Shown in pieces: positions 34,691-45,890 of a stretch of 64,000 bases of DNA. The stretch is from contig CANJKZ010000169.1 in NCBI GenBank assembly GCA_947471745.1, positions 1,868,001-1,932,000 on the forward strand, given 5' to 3'. Under the pieces are notes generated by a model, which saw nothing but the letters and a program-made list of their open reading frames with translations, was not told where the DNA came from and ran no database searches. The stretch is from Closterium sp. Naga37s-1. Lineage: Eukaryota; Streptophyta; Zygnematophyceae; Desmidiales; Closteriaceae. The translations under genes and the position numbers were made by a program. Position 1 is the stretch's first letter; each line of letters opens with the position of its first letter.

Positions 34691-36030
34691 TAAACTCCCT
34701 CGATATCCATCTCGCTATGCTACTCTCCCTCCAAGCTCCTAATCTCCTAGGTTCTTATCTCAACATGGTTTCAGAGTGGTTCCTTTCCTAGGCCGTTCAT
34801 TTTAAGTCATGGGCCCACCCGCTTCTTGCTTAGGTATGACGTGTGGATTGCGCCCCTCTCGTCCCGCCCCCTGTTACGCGTCCGTCGCTGGATTCGTAGC
34901 GACGGTCGCGGAGGCGAGCTGGGCGCGACCCCCCCCCCCCCCCCTGTCGCCAGACCCGTCGTGCTCCCCTTCACTGCTGCCTCGTCACGCTCAGCCAGCC
35001 AGCAGCAGCACGTGCGCCCGCCAGAAGCAGCGCGCGCACATGCCAGAGGCGCACGCACGTCAGTGCACGCGCGCCTGCTGCAGAATGCAGCGCTCGCCCA
35101 CGTTTTGTTTCCCCCTCCCCCCCTCGCGCCCACTACAGCGCTTGTTGCGGCGCCGGCTGCAGTCCCCTTTTTCCCCTGTCGCCGCCCATTTCGCCCCCCC
35201 CCCCCCCCCCCCGTCTCCCCACCCGCGCCTACCACTGGGTTTCTGCTTGTGGGGGACGTGATGGGTGGGGGGTGGTGGTGGGATTTGGCGGGCTGTAGGG
35301 AGGGCGCTGTGGGGGTGACGCTCTCGGGCCTGCACCGCCAACTTGCCCTGTCGTGCTTCCTGCTGTGGAGAGGAGGGTGAGGAGCGTGAGGGGTTGGCGT
35401 GAGGGTCCAGACGGCAACAGCCGTCGCCTTCTCCTCCCTCTCCCTGCTGCTCCTGTAGCGGGTGGAGGGGGGGGGGGGGAGGATGAGGGGGGGGGGGTGG
35501 GAGCCTCCAGCCATCTTTCCTCCTCCTCTCTCCTCTCCTCCAGCCGCCTCTCCTCTGCTCTCCTCCCGTGCACCACCCACTTCCTCCTCCTATCCAACAG
35601 TTGGTGTTTATCACCAGCAGCCTACGCCCTCCGGTTTAGCCCTGCTCCTGCTCCGTGCTCCTGCTCCGTTCTGGCGTTTTCAGGTGCTGCCGGTCAGCCA
35701 GCACTGCTTCTGTGCATATCCCAGCTATAGCAACCGCTCTCCAAGCGACCTGCTGCCAGACACCACTAACTATAGCCGTAGGCAGTTTCGGGGGTGTATT
35801 AAATTTATATTGCATATCCTAACTGCCTACAGCTTGTTGTTAGAGTATTAGTTAGATATTATAATATATTGCTGGTAGTGTACCCTTTGTCTTGCCCTCC
35901 TCTTGCCTTTCCTATATCTTGTACCCTTGCCTATTGATCCCCTCTTTGGCCAACCTGAACTTCGTCGATATCCATCTCGCTATGCTACACTCCCTCCAAG
36001 CTCCTAATCTCCTAAGTTCTTATCTCAACA
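34690..36030 (+). mobile_element. Copia-4, short element bounded by a direct repeat
   Basis: The stretch GGCCAACCT...CTTATCTCAACA at about 34690-34765 recurs at 35944-36030 with few changes. After the left copy comes TGGTTTCAGAG, a degraded initiator-Met primer site, then a GC-rich leader beginning with ATGGGCCCA at 34809, like Copia-3. This fits LTR ends flanking a non-autonomous or deleted copia. No recognisable gag or pol was found; long frames here arise from GC and C/G homopolymer runs (34929-34944, 35194-35212, G-run near 35470). Confidence 0.55.
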
Positions 36031-36095
36031 GTGACCACCAGCGTTTCTGCACCCAGCTAGGCCTTGTGTCTACCGGCCCTCACTTGTTTGCGTAG
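36031..36095 (+). pseudogene. Copia RNase H C-terminal tail
   Basis: Twenty codons (DHQRFCTQLGLVSTGPHLFA, then TAG) equal to the last residues of the Copia-7-type polyprotein. It is joined directly to the Copia-4 LTR end and is all that remains of the Copia-3 reverse transcriptase/RNase H. Confidence 0.8.
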
Positions 36096-36425
36096 AGATG
36101 CTTTGTCTTGTACTCTTGCATCTCACTGTATTTGCTATATATCTGCTTGTGGACTGGCCTTGTGGCCCCTTGTTTCCGTAGATATGCTTGCCATGCTTGT
36201 CTTGTACTCTTGCATCTTCTATATTTTCTATGTACTTGCATGTGGACTAACCTTGTGGCCTCCTGCTTGTTCTCGTACTTTGTGGTGATCTTGAGATCCA
36301 CCTCAAGAGTTGTTTTGTTCTTGTGAACTGGTCTTGTGACCGTTGCTTGTTCGTGCTGATTGGTCCTGTGACCCTTGCTGTGTTTTGCTTTACACATGAC
36401 TTCTGTCACCTAGACTATGGGGGTG
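36096..36425 (+). other. 3' untranslated region and polypurine tract of Copia-3
   Basis: No coding signal. It contains repeated CTTGTGGCC/CTTGTGACC and CTTGTACTCTTGCATCT motifs and ends in the polypurine tract CTATGGGGGTG before the LTR. The same tract precedes the LTRs of Copia-7 and both short elements at 56208 and 58060. Confidence 0.65.
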
Positions 36426-36557
36426 TGTCAAGCTATATTTGCTATAGCTTCTATTTGTTAGTCTAGGTGTACTTTCAGTTTGTTAGGGTTAGGGTTAGGT
36501 TTCATATATACTTGTTGTATTTTCCCCTTCTAGCTTATTCATTCCATGATTTATATC
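36426..36557 (+). repeat. Copia-3 3' LTR (truncated)
   Basis: TGTCAAGC through TTTATATC matches 28311-28439 closely, including TTAGGGTTAGGGTTAGG at 36483-36499. The last ten bases are missing because Gypsy-2 sequence begins. Confidence 0.85.
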
Positions 36558-37384
36558 GAAAGATTCGAACCAATTGATACTTCGTATATGGCGCGCGAAC
36601 AGATCCACCGAGAACGACAGTTCGGGAGTGTAGCACAGTATACGCAGCAGATGGAACGGTTTTTTTAACAGAATCACTATCCTGGCGAGAAAATCTAGGC
36701 GTACATAGTTGGTTAAAAGAACGAGATCCGCCGACAGGTCATAGCGGCGAATTACAACTGCTACATCAACATCGTCAGCACAGCCAAACGGTTCGATGCA
36801 CTGAACAGTAGCCACTACAGAACACAAAGCAACCAGCCGAATCGAGATTTCGACGCGAAGTGATCGGCATTCCCCACGACTGCCGACCCGATGGAAATCA
36901 ACAAGGTCGATGTGAAGCAGCGGCCGGCGAAAAACGGAACGTTCGAATTTTGCGGCGCTACTGGGAAAAAGAGTGCAGCACCATCGAAGTTAAAAAACGA
37001 CTCGAGCCAGTAGTCACAGATCGAGCTGGCGACGAGAAAAAGATATGGAAAATGCAAAAATGTGAAAACGTGGCAAGTTCAGAGAGGGCGAAAAAAAAAA
37101 GGAAATGATGGCGCGGATTTAAAACATCACGACCGTCCGGCACTAGGGGAAATCGCCGAGACAAAAGGAGACGACTGTCCGAACACCCGTGAAAGTAAGA
37201 ATTCGTTAAAGTTGACCTCTAAAGATACTTTAACTAAGAATATTACTTCTCGTGGTTTTGAAGCCTTTGAGAAATTTAAGGGAGAGTTTGAGGCTAGGAG
37301 GAAGCCTTTAGAAATAGTACCGGTAGCAGAAAAGTTGGGGTCTCAACTCCAGAGCGTAGAAAAGGTCAAGCATTCCGAGGAGTA
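36558..37384 (+). pseudogene. Gypsy-2 gag remnant
   Basis: Reads through many stops. Recognisable pieces: KRFDALNSSHYRT (about 36795), FEFCGATGKK (half of the CCHC finger; its His is lost, about 36945), and KNITSRGFEAFEKFKGE (about 37237) matching the Gypsy-1 gag C-terminus. A run of A at about 37093 probably slipped. Confidence 0.75.
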
Positions 37385-37682
37385 AGTATTCTCTCCTAGG
37401 ACCACGGTTTGAAGGCCGTTCCCCACAAGTGAAGCCAACACAGCTGCAAGGCCTAGGGGAAGGTTCCAGGCCCAAGATAAGCTGAATTGGCCTCGGAAAA
37501 ACCCTTCTACCCACCCTCAGGTGAAGTTTGAGATATAATATGCAGCTTCGGGTGTAGGAAATGGGGATGATGAATATTTTGATGTACCCTATGATCCTTT
37601 TTATGAGACTATATTTGGTTACTCGGAGCGGTAGCAGCCAATTCTCCTCGAGGTCCTCTGCAAAGGGCGACGCCTCCGGGCG

Positions 37683-38312
37683 ATGTTGGATAATGGTGCG
37701 TCTCACTCAGTGTGCGACCGCGGGACGTTGGAAAAAAGTGGGGAGTCCTCAGAGGAGACCCAGGTTACAGCAACGATGGTGGATGGCAACAAACTTCCAA
37801 TCCACGGTATCAAATCTACAGTTGCAGGAAGGGCGCTGAGGCAGAAGCCGAAGCTACCAGTCACTAACATCAAGGGCCTATATTTCATCTTGGGGCGAGA
37901 TTTCTTGAAGCGGTTCAACCCCGAGATCGATTGGGTCAACCTGAACACCTGCTTCTACAAGAATGGGAAACTTCTGGAGCTGCGAAGCTGGACGGATACA
38001 GGGGATATTCCTGAGGTGACACTTGCACAGGAGGCGATACAGTTTGAGCAAACGGTGAACGAAAGTATTAGAGGTTTTCCTTGCATTGGTGATGGCAGCA
38101 GAGGAGGAGAAGTCGAAGTCCGAGCTACCTACAGCAGTACAGGAGGTTCTAGCGGAATATACAAACATCATGGCGGACGAACTACCTGTAGGAGTGCCTC
38201 CAAAACGAACCCACCAGCACAAGATCGTGGAAGAGCCAGGTGCGTAACCAACTTTCCATGCACCTCACCGCCTCAGCCCAGCCAAATTTGCAGACATGAA
38301 AATACAGATTAA
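37683..38312 (+). pseudogene. Gypsy-2 protease
   Basis: A 209-codon frame with MLDNGASHSVCDRGTLEKSG at the start. The catalytic triplet is DNG where Gypsy-1 has DSG. DFLKRFNPEIDWVNLNTC aligns with Gypsy-1. A frame change near 38080 leads to unrelated residues. Confidence 0.85.
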
Positions 38313-38890
38313 GTATCTGCTAGACCGGAACCTGATCCGACCATCCACATCTCCCTACGGCGCACCGGTTCTCTTCACCCCAAAACTGGACGGTAGTTTA
38401 CGGATGTGCATCGAATACCGAGCACTCAACAAATAGACAGATCAAATTTAATACCCCATACAGCGTATAGACGGTTCATGGACCAACTGCGTGGTACAAA
38501 TGTCTTCTCGAAGCTGGACCTACGGGCGGGTTCCTAGCAGCCGTATCTGGTCGTACCAGATACGGCTCCTACAATTACTTGGTGATGCCGTTCGGACTCT
38601 GCAAGACACCAGCAACATTTCAGACGGAGATGAACCACACTCTATAGCCCTTGCTGGACGAGTGTGTGGTAGCGTACCTGGGGTAGCGTACCTGGACGAA
38701 ATCCTGATCAAATCAAAGAACATGAAGGAGTACGTGGAGCATCCACGAAAAGTCTTCAAAATCCTGCGGAAAAACCAATTCTACGTGAAGCTGTCGAAGA
38801 GCGACTTCGCTCTGAAGAAGGTGCAGTTCCTCGGGCACATGGTGAGTGCCGAGGGCGTACCTGACAGTTTCTGAGAACGTCAAAGAGTTC
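38290..38890 (+). pseudogene. Gypsy-2 reverse transcriptase
   Basis: [23 protein letters not shown], then a frame with stops, then [17 protein letters not shown]. The catalytic block reads VAYLDEILIKSKN (about 38685) where Gypsy-1 has [13 protein letters not shown], so the second catalytic Asp is Glu. Directly before it a short GGTAGCGTACCTG duplication (38670-38697) disrupts the strand. The [11 protein letters not shown] segment is scrambled. Confidence 0.85.
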
Positions 38891-40660
38891 CAGCAGTTCT
38901 TGGGCTTTGCCAACTATTACAGCAGGTTTGTGCCACAGTACGGTAAGGTAGCAGCGCCACTGACAACCATACTGAAATGGATACACCCTATACATGGGAT
39001 ACTCCTCAACAGCAAGCCATGGAGCAGCTACAGACAGCTCTGACCTCTACTCTTGTACCGATCCTACCATATCCAGACAAAGATTACGTGGTGGAAGCAA
39101 ATGCTAGTGACTAGGCAGTTGGAGCAGTACTGATGCAGGATCACGGACATTGTTTGTAGCCCATCGCATACCTCAGTAGAAAACTACATACATGATAAGC
39201 ATACTTACCCAATTAATGATATGGAAGCTTTAGCGATCGTCACAGCCTTCAACGCATGGAGGTGTTACTTAGAGGGAGCTAGGAATACAGCCTACACCGA
39301 CCAACGCAGTCTCAAATACCTCAAGTTGCTGCCTACACTCTCACGACGACAGGTGCGGTGGATGGACTTCCTCAAGACGCACTTTCACTACGACATTGTC
39401 TACAAGCCAGGGCTACATAACAAGGCCGTCGCACTGAGCCGGCCTGGGCATGTAGTAGGGATCCAGCTCAACGGGATGAACCCCCTGCTCAACGGCTTAT
39501 TCCAACATGGTTACTCCATGGACGCAGAAATCGCTGCAGCAGAGAAGCAGAAACTACTACTGTGGGAGAAGGAATTGGCTGTACGAAAGGGTTCAGGAAA
39601 GATTTGGGCCCTGAACGACGCCCCACTCCAACAGATCCTACTGGAGGAATTCCCCGATGTGGCATGTGCAGGACACTTCGCAAATAACAAAACCCTTGCT
39701 AGTTTAGCATAATATTATTACTGGCCCCGGATGGCAACAGACGTGCAGCACTTCGTCACTTCGTGCGACACGTGCCAGTGGATGAAGAGTAGCAAGAAGA
39801 AAAAAACAGGGTTACTTCAGCCTCTACCCATACCAGAGCAGCTATGGCAAGTTGTTAGTCTATATTTCATAACTGGACTGCAACCGAGCACACGACGGCA
39901 TGATGATATACTCGTAGTGATCGATAAATTCTCTAAAATGTGACACTTCATCCCTACCAACACCACAGCTACTACTGAAGCAACCGCTCGCATCGTCTTC
40001 GACCGTATCATCACCATCCACACCATTCCCGCTACACTCATCTTATACAGAGACCCTAATTTTACCAGTTGAAGTTCTGGAGGGAACTTATGGGTTTGTT
40101 GGGGACAAAGCTTGCGATGTCTTCAGCATGCCACCCGTAGACAGACGGGCAGACAGAGCGACTCAATGAAGTACTTGATCAATTACCGCGTACAGCATGC
40201 AAAGACGATATCAACCACTGGGATCTACAGTTACCAACCCTAGAGTTCGCGTACAACAACGCTTTACACGCGGCCACAGAGAAATCACCTTACTTCCTGT
40301 GCTACGGACGTGAACCTATCACACCACAGCAGCCAACCACACCGGCACACATTGAAGCCGCACACGACTTTGTCACCATCATGCAGCAGCTATGGGGGAA
40401 GACTCAGCGACGTCTCACCACGATGCAGAACATCCAGAAGCGGTATGCGGATCGACAGCGACGAGATCACTTAGTAGCAGTCGGGGATCAGGATATTCTA
40501 GACACTCGCAACTTGAACTTGTCTCATCTCCCGTCCAAGCTCCGGCCTCGCTTCTGTGGTCCTTTTTGCGTTGAGACCATGGTGACACTAGTAATATTCC
40601 GCTTTGCGCGTACCTACGGCGTCGAAGTTTCACAACGCTTTCCATGGTCAGCTACTTAAG
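38891..40660 (+). pseudogene. Gypsy-2 RNase H and integrase
   Basis: The RT-RNase H connection ([23 protein letters not shown]) is at about 38900-38965. RNase H pieces PYPDKDYVVEANASD and AYLSRKLHT follow, then a 163-codon frame (39221-39712) with DQRSLKYLKLLPTLSRRQVRWMDFL. Integrase begins with the HHCC zinc module (CDTCQWMKSSKKK at about 39770), PIPEQLWQVVSLYFITGLQPS and VVIDKFSKM (about 39920), where stops end the frame. Later integrase pieces appear in other frames up to about 40660, including HLPSKLRPRFCGPF (40525). Confidence 0.8.
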
Positions 40661-40719
40661 CCCTACAAGGAACCCAACCAACACTACTAGGGACGTCAGC
40701 TACCGCCACTGCCACCTAT

Positions 40720-40915
40720 TCTCGTACAAGATGAACCAGAGTACGAAGTTGAACGTGTCATTGCTCATCGACACAGACGCGTCAACACGCTCGAGTTCCT
40801 GATTCGCTAGGATGGATATGACCCATCGGAGGACAGCTGTGGTACAGAAGCTGATTTGGGTAACGCACGTCGTGCTCTGAAGGATTATCTTGTCAAGCAG
40901 GGTGTTTCTCATGCC
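40720..40915 (+). pseudogene. Gypsy-2 chromodomain
   Basis: One frame reads PEYEVERVIAHRHRRVNTLE, FLIR, stop, DGYDPSEDSCGTEADLGNA and ALKDYLVKQG. This is the chromodomain pattern (hydrophobic-rich EVE-I start, WxGY core, closing helix) found at the integrase C-terminus of chromoviruses, which guides insertion toward marked chromatin. A TAG replaces the expected Trp before DGYDP. The usual CTWEP segment reads SCGTEA, so its aromatic is also lost. Confidence 0.75.
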
Positions 40916-40933
40916 ACTCTTAAGGGAGAGACG

Positions 40934-41204
40934 TGTGAGGGTACAGCAACCATGCTTACCCATTCTTGCTTATTTCTTATTTGGGCATGTTTTCTTAGTA
41001 TCGTTGCTTTCCTATAATTATTATGGTTATAGCACCGTACTAGGTTGCGTGCACTGAATTATCTTTCATTTCGGTTAATCCCGCATGACTTTGCGTACGC
41101 GTGATTCCCGCCGAATTGATTCTACCGAATTCGGTAAGGTCCCGCCTCGTGTTGTACCCAGGTGATCATAATATGTTTTCTGAACTCAACCATCGACCCT
41201 CACA
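40934..41204 (+). repeat. Gypsy-2 3' LTR, 271 bp
   Basis: Begins TGTGAGGG and ends CCCTCACA, a perfect 8-base terminal inverted repeat. The interior matches the reverse complement of 34316-34560. Confidence 0.8.
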
Positions 41205-41279
41205 GCGATTCTTCGCACTCCCACTTTCGAAAGTTCTCACGAACCGAAAGTGGCGACCAGCACACGCGCATGTGTCAAG

Positions 41280-42600
41280 ATGGCCGGAGGATCGGGAGGT
41301 CAGACAAATCTTACTGCTGAATCTCAGCCCAACCCTGCTGCGACCTCGGAGGCGACGACTACGATCAGCACTGTCGCCCTGGAGTAGCTACTGCAACGAC
41401 TATCAACCTTGGAGCCAGAACACAAAACATTGCGGGATGGCGAAACTGACCGTGAAACCGCCCCGCAAACCTTCTCCCTCGACACAAATGTATCACACCA
41501 AAAGCCCCCCCGTCCAAGTGATAATGCAGTTCTCTCAACTCAATCAAAGTTCCTCAATTTTCGAAATTCGACCAAGCACCGTCATTGACGGGAAAGATTT
41601 GTATACATGGAGCTTCGAGCTAGAGTTATTGCCGCAAACCGCGCCGATCTACCATTATGTCGATGGAAGCTACGCATGCCCAGCAACAGACACAGACGAC
41701 GCCAGAGCGCAATACTACAAAGACTCACTTATGGCGTACAACGTACTTTTGCGCAACATGTCGCCAACGGTGCAACTAGGCATTCGCTCGTTCAAGACGA
41801 AGCCAGCTCCGGCACAAGAGGCCTAAAAGTACCAAACGAAGCTGTACCGACCTAAGGACTCCGTGTCGTCAAGCAGACTTCTCTAGCAACTAATGGTGGT
41901 GAAGATGGCCCGGGGAGAAAGCGAATTCCTACATCAACCGTTGTCGGAACATACGCGATCAAATCGTGACGCACGGGAGTAAAATCTCCAAAGATATATT
42001 TGTCACCATCGTGCTCGTAGGGCTTGGACCTGAGTGGAGGCCCTGCAAGGCGGTACTCCGACAACGGGGAGCTATTTCAAAGAGCGTCCCACGCCGCGAC
42101 GATAGAAACTCGCTTTCTACATGGATAAAAGAAGAGCAACAAGACACACGGCTCATACGCAACAACTGCAGATTTTGCAAGAACTTTGGCCACTCGACGG
42201 AGCGATGTCGTTTCCGCTCCAACTCATGCCACCCAACCTCGCATCCCAACAGTTGGGGAGGCCGACAAGACGCCACTCATCCCACGCGCCCACACGCATG
42301 TCCCCCCGCCTTCCACGCCAACCATCACAACCACCCGTGGCCGAAGAAGAAAGGCCGCACTATGACCCATGGGAAACTATCAACTGAGGGGATTAACCGC
42401 CAACCCCCCGATCGCGAGTCGCGTGAGCCCAAACTTGTCTTAGGCACGATCAAAGGGACCAACAACCCACTCTCCATCATTCCCGACCGTATCTTTCTCG
42501 CCCTCACGCTGTCCACGGCAATAGAAGAAGATCAAGAAAAAAAAGACGAAGCAGAAGCAGAGAACGTTTTAGAGGAAACCCCCGCTGAAGCTCGCACACG
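41280..42600 (+). pseudogene. Copia-5 gag
   Basis: Starts ATG at 41280 (MAGGSGGQ). A TAG interrupts it at about 41385. After a frame change the capsid part reads VIDGKDLYTWSFELE...MAYNVLLRNMSP (41580-41770). The zinc knuckle CRFCKNFGHSTERC (CX2CX4HX4C) is at about 42165-42206 in a third frame. No protease motif was found between the knuckle and the GAG-pre-integrase segment, which lie only about 450 bases apart, so the protease has probably been deleted. Confidence 0.75.
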
Positions 42601-43500
42601 ATACCTGCGCACACTTGGAGTGCGCGCAGCAGACGATCTCTGGCATCAACGCCTCAGACATTCCTCACGACAGACGCTCAACAACTGCAGCAATTCAGCA
42701 CCCCGACGGATCCAAACTAAGGAAAACCTCACAGCCTCACATCTGCATTATCTGCTTGAAGCCACGCTAAATCATCAGCCCTTCCATCTGCTCGAAGCTG
42801 CACTAGGTTCACATCGATTTTCTCGTCATTGGCCATTGTGGACACAATGACGAGAACTATACGCTGACATTCCTAGATGCAGGAAAGCGCTACTTCTGGA
42901 TTGCAAACATCCAGTTCCGCGGCATAGCGTACGAGGTATTCCTCCTCTGGCTGGCTCACGCGCAACGGCAGTTGAAGAAGAAGTTGCAAATTTGGCAGAC
43001 AGATGAGTTCCGCAATAAGGAACTCCATGACTTCCTCAGGAAGAAGGGGATCTTACATCACGTCTCTCTCCCCTATGCACACCCACAGCAAGGCGTCGCC
43101 GAACGAACCAATCGCACTCGGATGATGAAGGTACACATGCTCCTAAAGCAGTTGGACTCCCCGCCACCTACTGGCCGTACGCCATGCACCACGCCGTGCA
43201 ACTGGACAACCTCCTCTCTACCACGGCGATTGCTAGGAACCTGTCGTCTTACGTGAAATGGACAGGAAAGAAGGGCGACGCATCAATGCTGCGCGTATGG
43301 GGCTACGTGGTGCAGTACAGACCCGTTACTGCAACCATTGGAAAGTTCACGAGCCGTGCGCGATGGGGAATCCGCCTTGGCATCAGCTACGAGTAGAAGG
43401 GGTGGGTCATCCTCGATTTGGAAAGCAACCAAATCGCACCTGCGCGAGACATCGTATTCTACGAGAGATTCACCCTCGCCTGCTTTCGTGATTCACCCGC
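42601..43500 (+). pseudogene. Copia-5 GAG-pre-integrase and integrase
   Basis: LWHQRLRHSSRQTL (about 42640) is the GAG-pre-integrase HHCC start. The integrase core is represented by DEFRNKELHDFLRKKGILHHVSLPYAHPQQGVAERTNRT (about 43000-43120), where DEF and the Glu of VAERTN are the second and third catalytic positions. A shifted frame then carries MHHAVQLDNLLSTTAIARNLSSYVKWTGKKGDASMLRVWGYVVQYR to the integrase C-terminus (about 43180-43400). The first Asp region is unreadable. Confidence 0.78.
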
Positions 43501-43565
43501 GCTGATGCGACGATGATGACAACGAGGACGGAGCACCACATGTACCAACGCGTGGCAGAGACCTC

Positions 43566-44820
43566 GTGCGACGTCCGTCACCAGTACCGGAAATCGACGA
43601 CAACGACGTTCACGAGTTCACGTTTGAAGACCATCACACCATCACAGTCTCCGGACTGCAGCTGCTCGTCCTCCACACCGCAACAACGATGGCCCCGCGA
43701 GACATCGATACCAAGAAGTGGCATGTAGCAATGGACGCGGACCTGGGGGCACTGGAGTCTCGGGACAATTGGGTGTTCGTAGATCGGGCTGCAGTGAAGG
43801 GAGGGCGAGTGCTATCAAGGAAGTGGGTCTTCTTCGTGAAGAGTGCAATCGACGGCTAAATCGAGCGCTGCAAGGCTCGCTGGGTGGTACGTGGCTACGA
43901 CTAACCACGCGTGATCGACATTGATCAGACCTTCGCCCCAGTAAGCCGCCACACCTCCGTGCGGATCCTACTCGACTACCGCCGCCAAGCATCTCCCACC
44001 CTAACAGATCGATGTGAAAAGTCATTTCATGTACGCATTAGTCGACGCAGTAATTTTCGTGGAGCAACCGCATACTTACGGCGAAGGAGACTGCAGAGTT
44101 TGTTAGCTCAAAAAGTCGTTATGTAGCATCAAGCGAGCACCACGACTATGGCAGTATGACCTGCATATCCTGGTTGAAATCGGTTGACTCAGCTACGACA
44201 TGACCCATGGATGTATCGCCTTTACTTCTGCGCATATTAAATCCTATTCGCCGTTTACATCGACGACATGCTGTATGCAGGAACGAGCAGCACCTTGCTC
44301 GATCAGTTCGAAAGGAACCTAGAGAGTCACGTTGACATCATCACAAGTCACAATGTGACGCAATTCCTAGGTCTCAACATCTCCTTCGCTCCTGAAGCCA
44401 TTCATCTCTCGACCTCGAAGTATGTTGAAACACTTGGGGAGTGCTTCAATATCTCATATGCATCACTCTCAGCTCCTTACCATACGCATGGATCCAACCA
44501 CAAACAAGACAACAAACCTTTGTCCTCCGCAGGACTACACCTTTACCATCAGCAATTGGGTTTCCCGATGTTTCCGTCACATGCAGGCCTAACATCTCCT
44601 ACATTGCGAGCCAGCTCGCTCAGTACCCACGCAAGCCGGTAGCAGAGAACCTTCCGGACCTGCAGCATGCCCTGCAGTACTTCATCTCTACGCCGAACAT
44701 TGGCCTCCCTTATTCAACACTCACAACCCAGTCCTTCAACCTCGTTGGTTACGTGGACGCTAATCACGCCACTGATCCCGACAATCGACGGTCGAGAACC
44801 GACTAACTCTTCTGACTCGA
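43566..44820 (+). pseudogene. Copia-5 reverse transcriptase
   Basis: AMDADLGALESRDNWVFVDR and VLSRKWVFFVKSAIDG (43730-43856) are the copia RT N-terminus; a stop follows and CKARWVVRGYD continues. FAPVSRHTSVRILL is at about 43930. The catalytic motif VYIDDMLYAG (about 44255) is kept, followed by FLGLNISF. RNase H starts at LVGYVDANHATDPDNRRSRTD (about 44743). Several frames are needed to read it. Confidence 0.8.
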
Positions 44821-45232
44821 GCCGATGGGACCCATCTCTTGGAACTTCCAGAAGCAAGAGTTGATTGCCGTATGGTTAGCCGAAGCTGAGTTCATTGCTG
44901 CCACCACTGCAGTTTGCAAAGGCCTCTATCTACAGGAACTCTTGCATGAGGCGAACATTGCGACGTCACCAACCTTCTGCCTCCACTGCAATAACCAGCG
45001 TGCGATCAAGATTGCGAAGAAGACTGGATTTGTTAAGTGGACGAAGCACACCGTGTTGCGATATTTCTTCGTCATGGACGAAAAAAATCAGGGAAATGTT
45101 GACTTGATGTACTGCTCCACTGGTGACATGGTAGCTGACTTCCTCACGAAGCGACTGCCACGTGAGCAGTACCGGCACCGTGCCAACCTCAGCGGAAAGT
45201 CAGAACCTGCTACGCCAATGAATATAAGGGGG
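44821..45232 (+). pseudogene. Copia-5 RNase H C-terminal part
   Basis: WNFQKQELIAVWLAEAEFIAATTAVCKGLYLQELL corresponds to the copia STAEAEYIA block. LHCNNQRAIKIAKK and KHTVLRYFFVMDEKNQGNVDLMYCSTGDMVADFLTKRLP follow. The frame stays open to about 45259 and is the best preserved part of Copia-5. Confidence 0.88.
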
Positions 45233-45260
45233 TGTTACGATAAGGAATTAGATCCCTGAT
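45233..45260 (+). repeat. Copia-5 3' LTR start (truncated)
   Basis: TGTTACGATAAGGAATTAG directly after AAGGGGG marks the LTR start, but about 28 bases later an unrelated integrase frame begins. Confidence 0.6.
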
Positions 45261-45890
45261 GTTTTTATCCCTTGGATCCGCACTGCCCGTCTTCAGCTCA
45301 GCGAGAGGTTCCACTCGGACTTTCCTGTCCTGCGTCTGCACTCTGACAGAGGTGGGGAGTTTTCCTCCGACCTCTTGAGGGCCTACTGTCAGGGGCAGGG
45401 CATTGAGCAGTCGTTCACGCTTCCAGCCTCTCCACAGCAGAATGGGGTTGCTGAGCGCCGCATTGGCTTGGTCATGGAGGTCGCTCGTACCTCCTTGATC
45501 CATGCGGCTGCCCCCCACTTTCTGTGGCCGTTTGCGGTCCGATACGCTGCGCATCAGCTCAACCTCTGGCCCCGTGTCTCCGTTCCGGAGACTTTGCCGA
45601 CACTGCGTTGGACGGGAGAGGTTGGTGATGCGTCGCGTTTTCGGGTCTGGGGATCTCGAGCTTTTGTTCGCGACACGTCCGCGGACAAGCTCTCCTCCCG
45701 CGCTGTTCCTTGCGTCTTCCTTGGCTTTGTCCCGGACGCGTCTGGTTGGCAGTTTTACCACCCCACCTCGCGTCGTGTCCTGCCCTCTCAGGACGTCACT
45801 TTTGACGAGTCCGTCACCTACTACCGCCTCTTCCCCTACCGCACTGCCCCGCTCCCCCCCCCGCCTCTCTTCCTCGCTCCAGGTGCTGCT
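45261..45890 (+). pseudogene. Copia-6 integrase fragment (Copia-7-like family)
   Basis: Starts in IPWIRTARLQLSERF, then LRLHSDRGGEFSSDLLRAYC (second catalytic Asp), [18 protein letters not shown] (third, Glu), the integrase C-terminal FRVWGSRAFVRDTSADKL and YHPTSRRVLPSQDVTFDES, ending in the PPPPLFLAPG linker. It is uninterrupted for about 200 codons with no LTR, gag or RT. It resembles residues 770-980 of the Copia-7 protein. Confidence 0.88.

Larger units (their letters stand above)
28311..36557 (+). mobile_element. Copia-3, rearranged Ty1/copia element
   Basis: The ends are a 137-bp LTR (28311-28447) with primer site and a matching 3' LTR (36426-36557) preceded by the polypurine tract. 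Inside: a minisatellite leader, a zinc-binding gag end - protease - integrase fragment (to about 31125), then a reversed gypsy fragment and a copia fragment, and finally only the last 20 codons of RNase H (36031-36095). The reverse transcriptase is missing. I infer one ancestral element with its centre replaced; two separate insertions sharing a family are also possible. Confidence 0.7.
36558..41204 (+). mobile_element. Gypsy-2, decayed Ty3/gypsy chromovirus
   Basis: Gag remnant, protease, reverse transcriptase, RNase H, integrase, chromodomain and 3' LTR in that order on the plus strand; the 5' LTR is missing. Every domain carries stops or frameshifts, and two catalytic motifs are changed, so this is an old dead copy. 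Gag, protease, RT and LTR all match Gypsy-1. Confidence 0.88.
41205..45260 (+). mobile_element. Copia-5, decayed Ty1/copia element
   Basis: Gag, GAG-pre-integrase, integrase, RT and RNase H pieces in copia order on the plus strand. It ends in the polypurine tract AAGGGGG and an LTR start TGTTACGATAAGG at 45233. Its 5' LTR is missing; the left side abuts the Gypsy-2 LTR. Many stops and frameshifts. The protein family differs clearly from Copia-2 and Copia-7. Confidence 0.85.

Noticed and set aside
34807..35614. Overlapping frames of up to 257 codons in Copia-4
   Set aside because: Frames on both strands overlap, are low complexity and span C/G homopolymers. No gag or pol motif is present.
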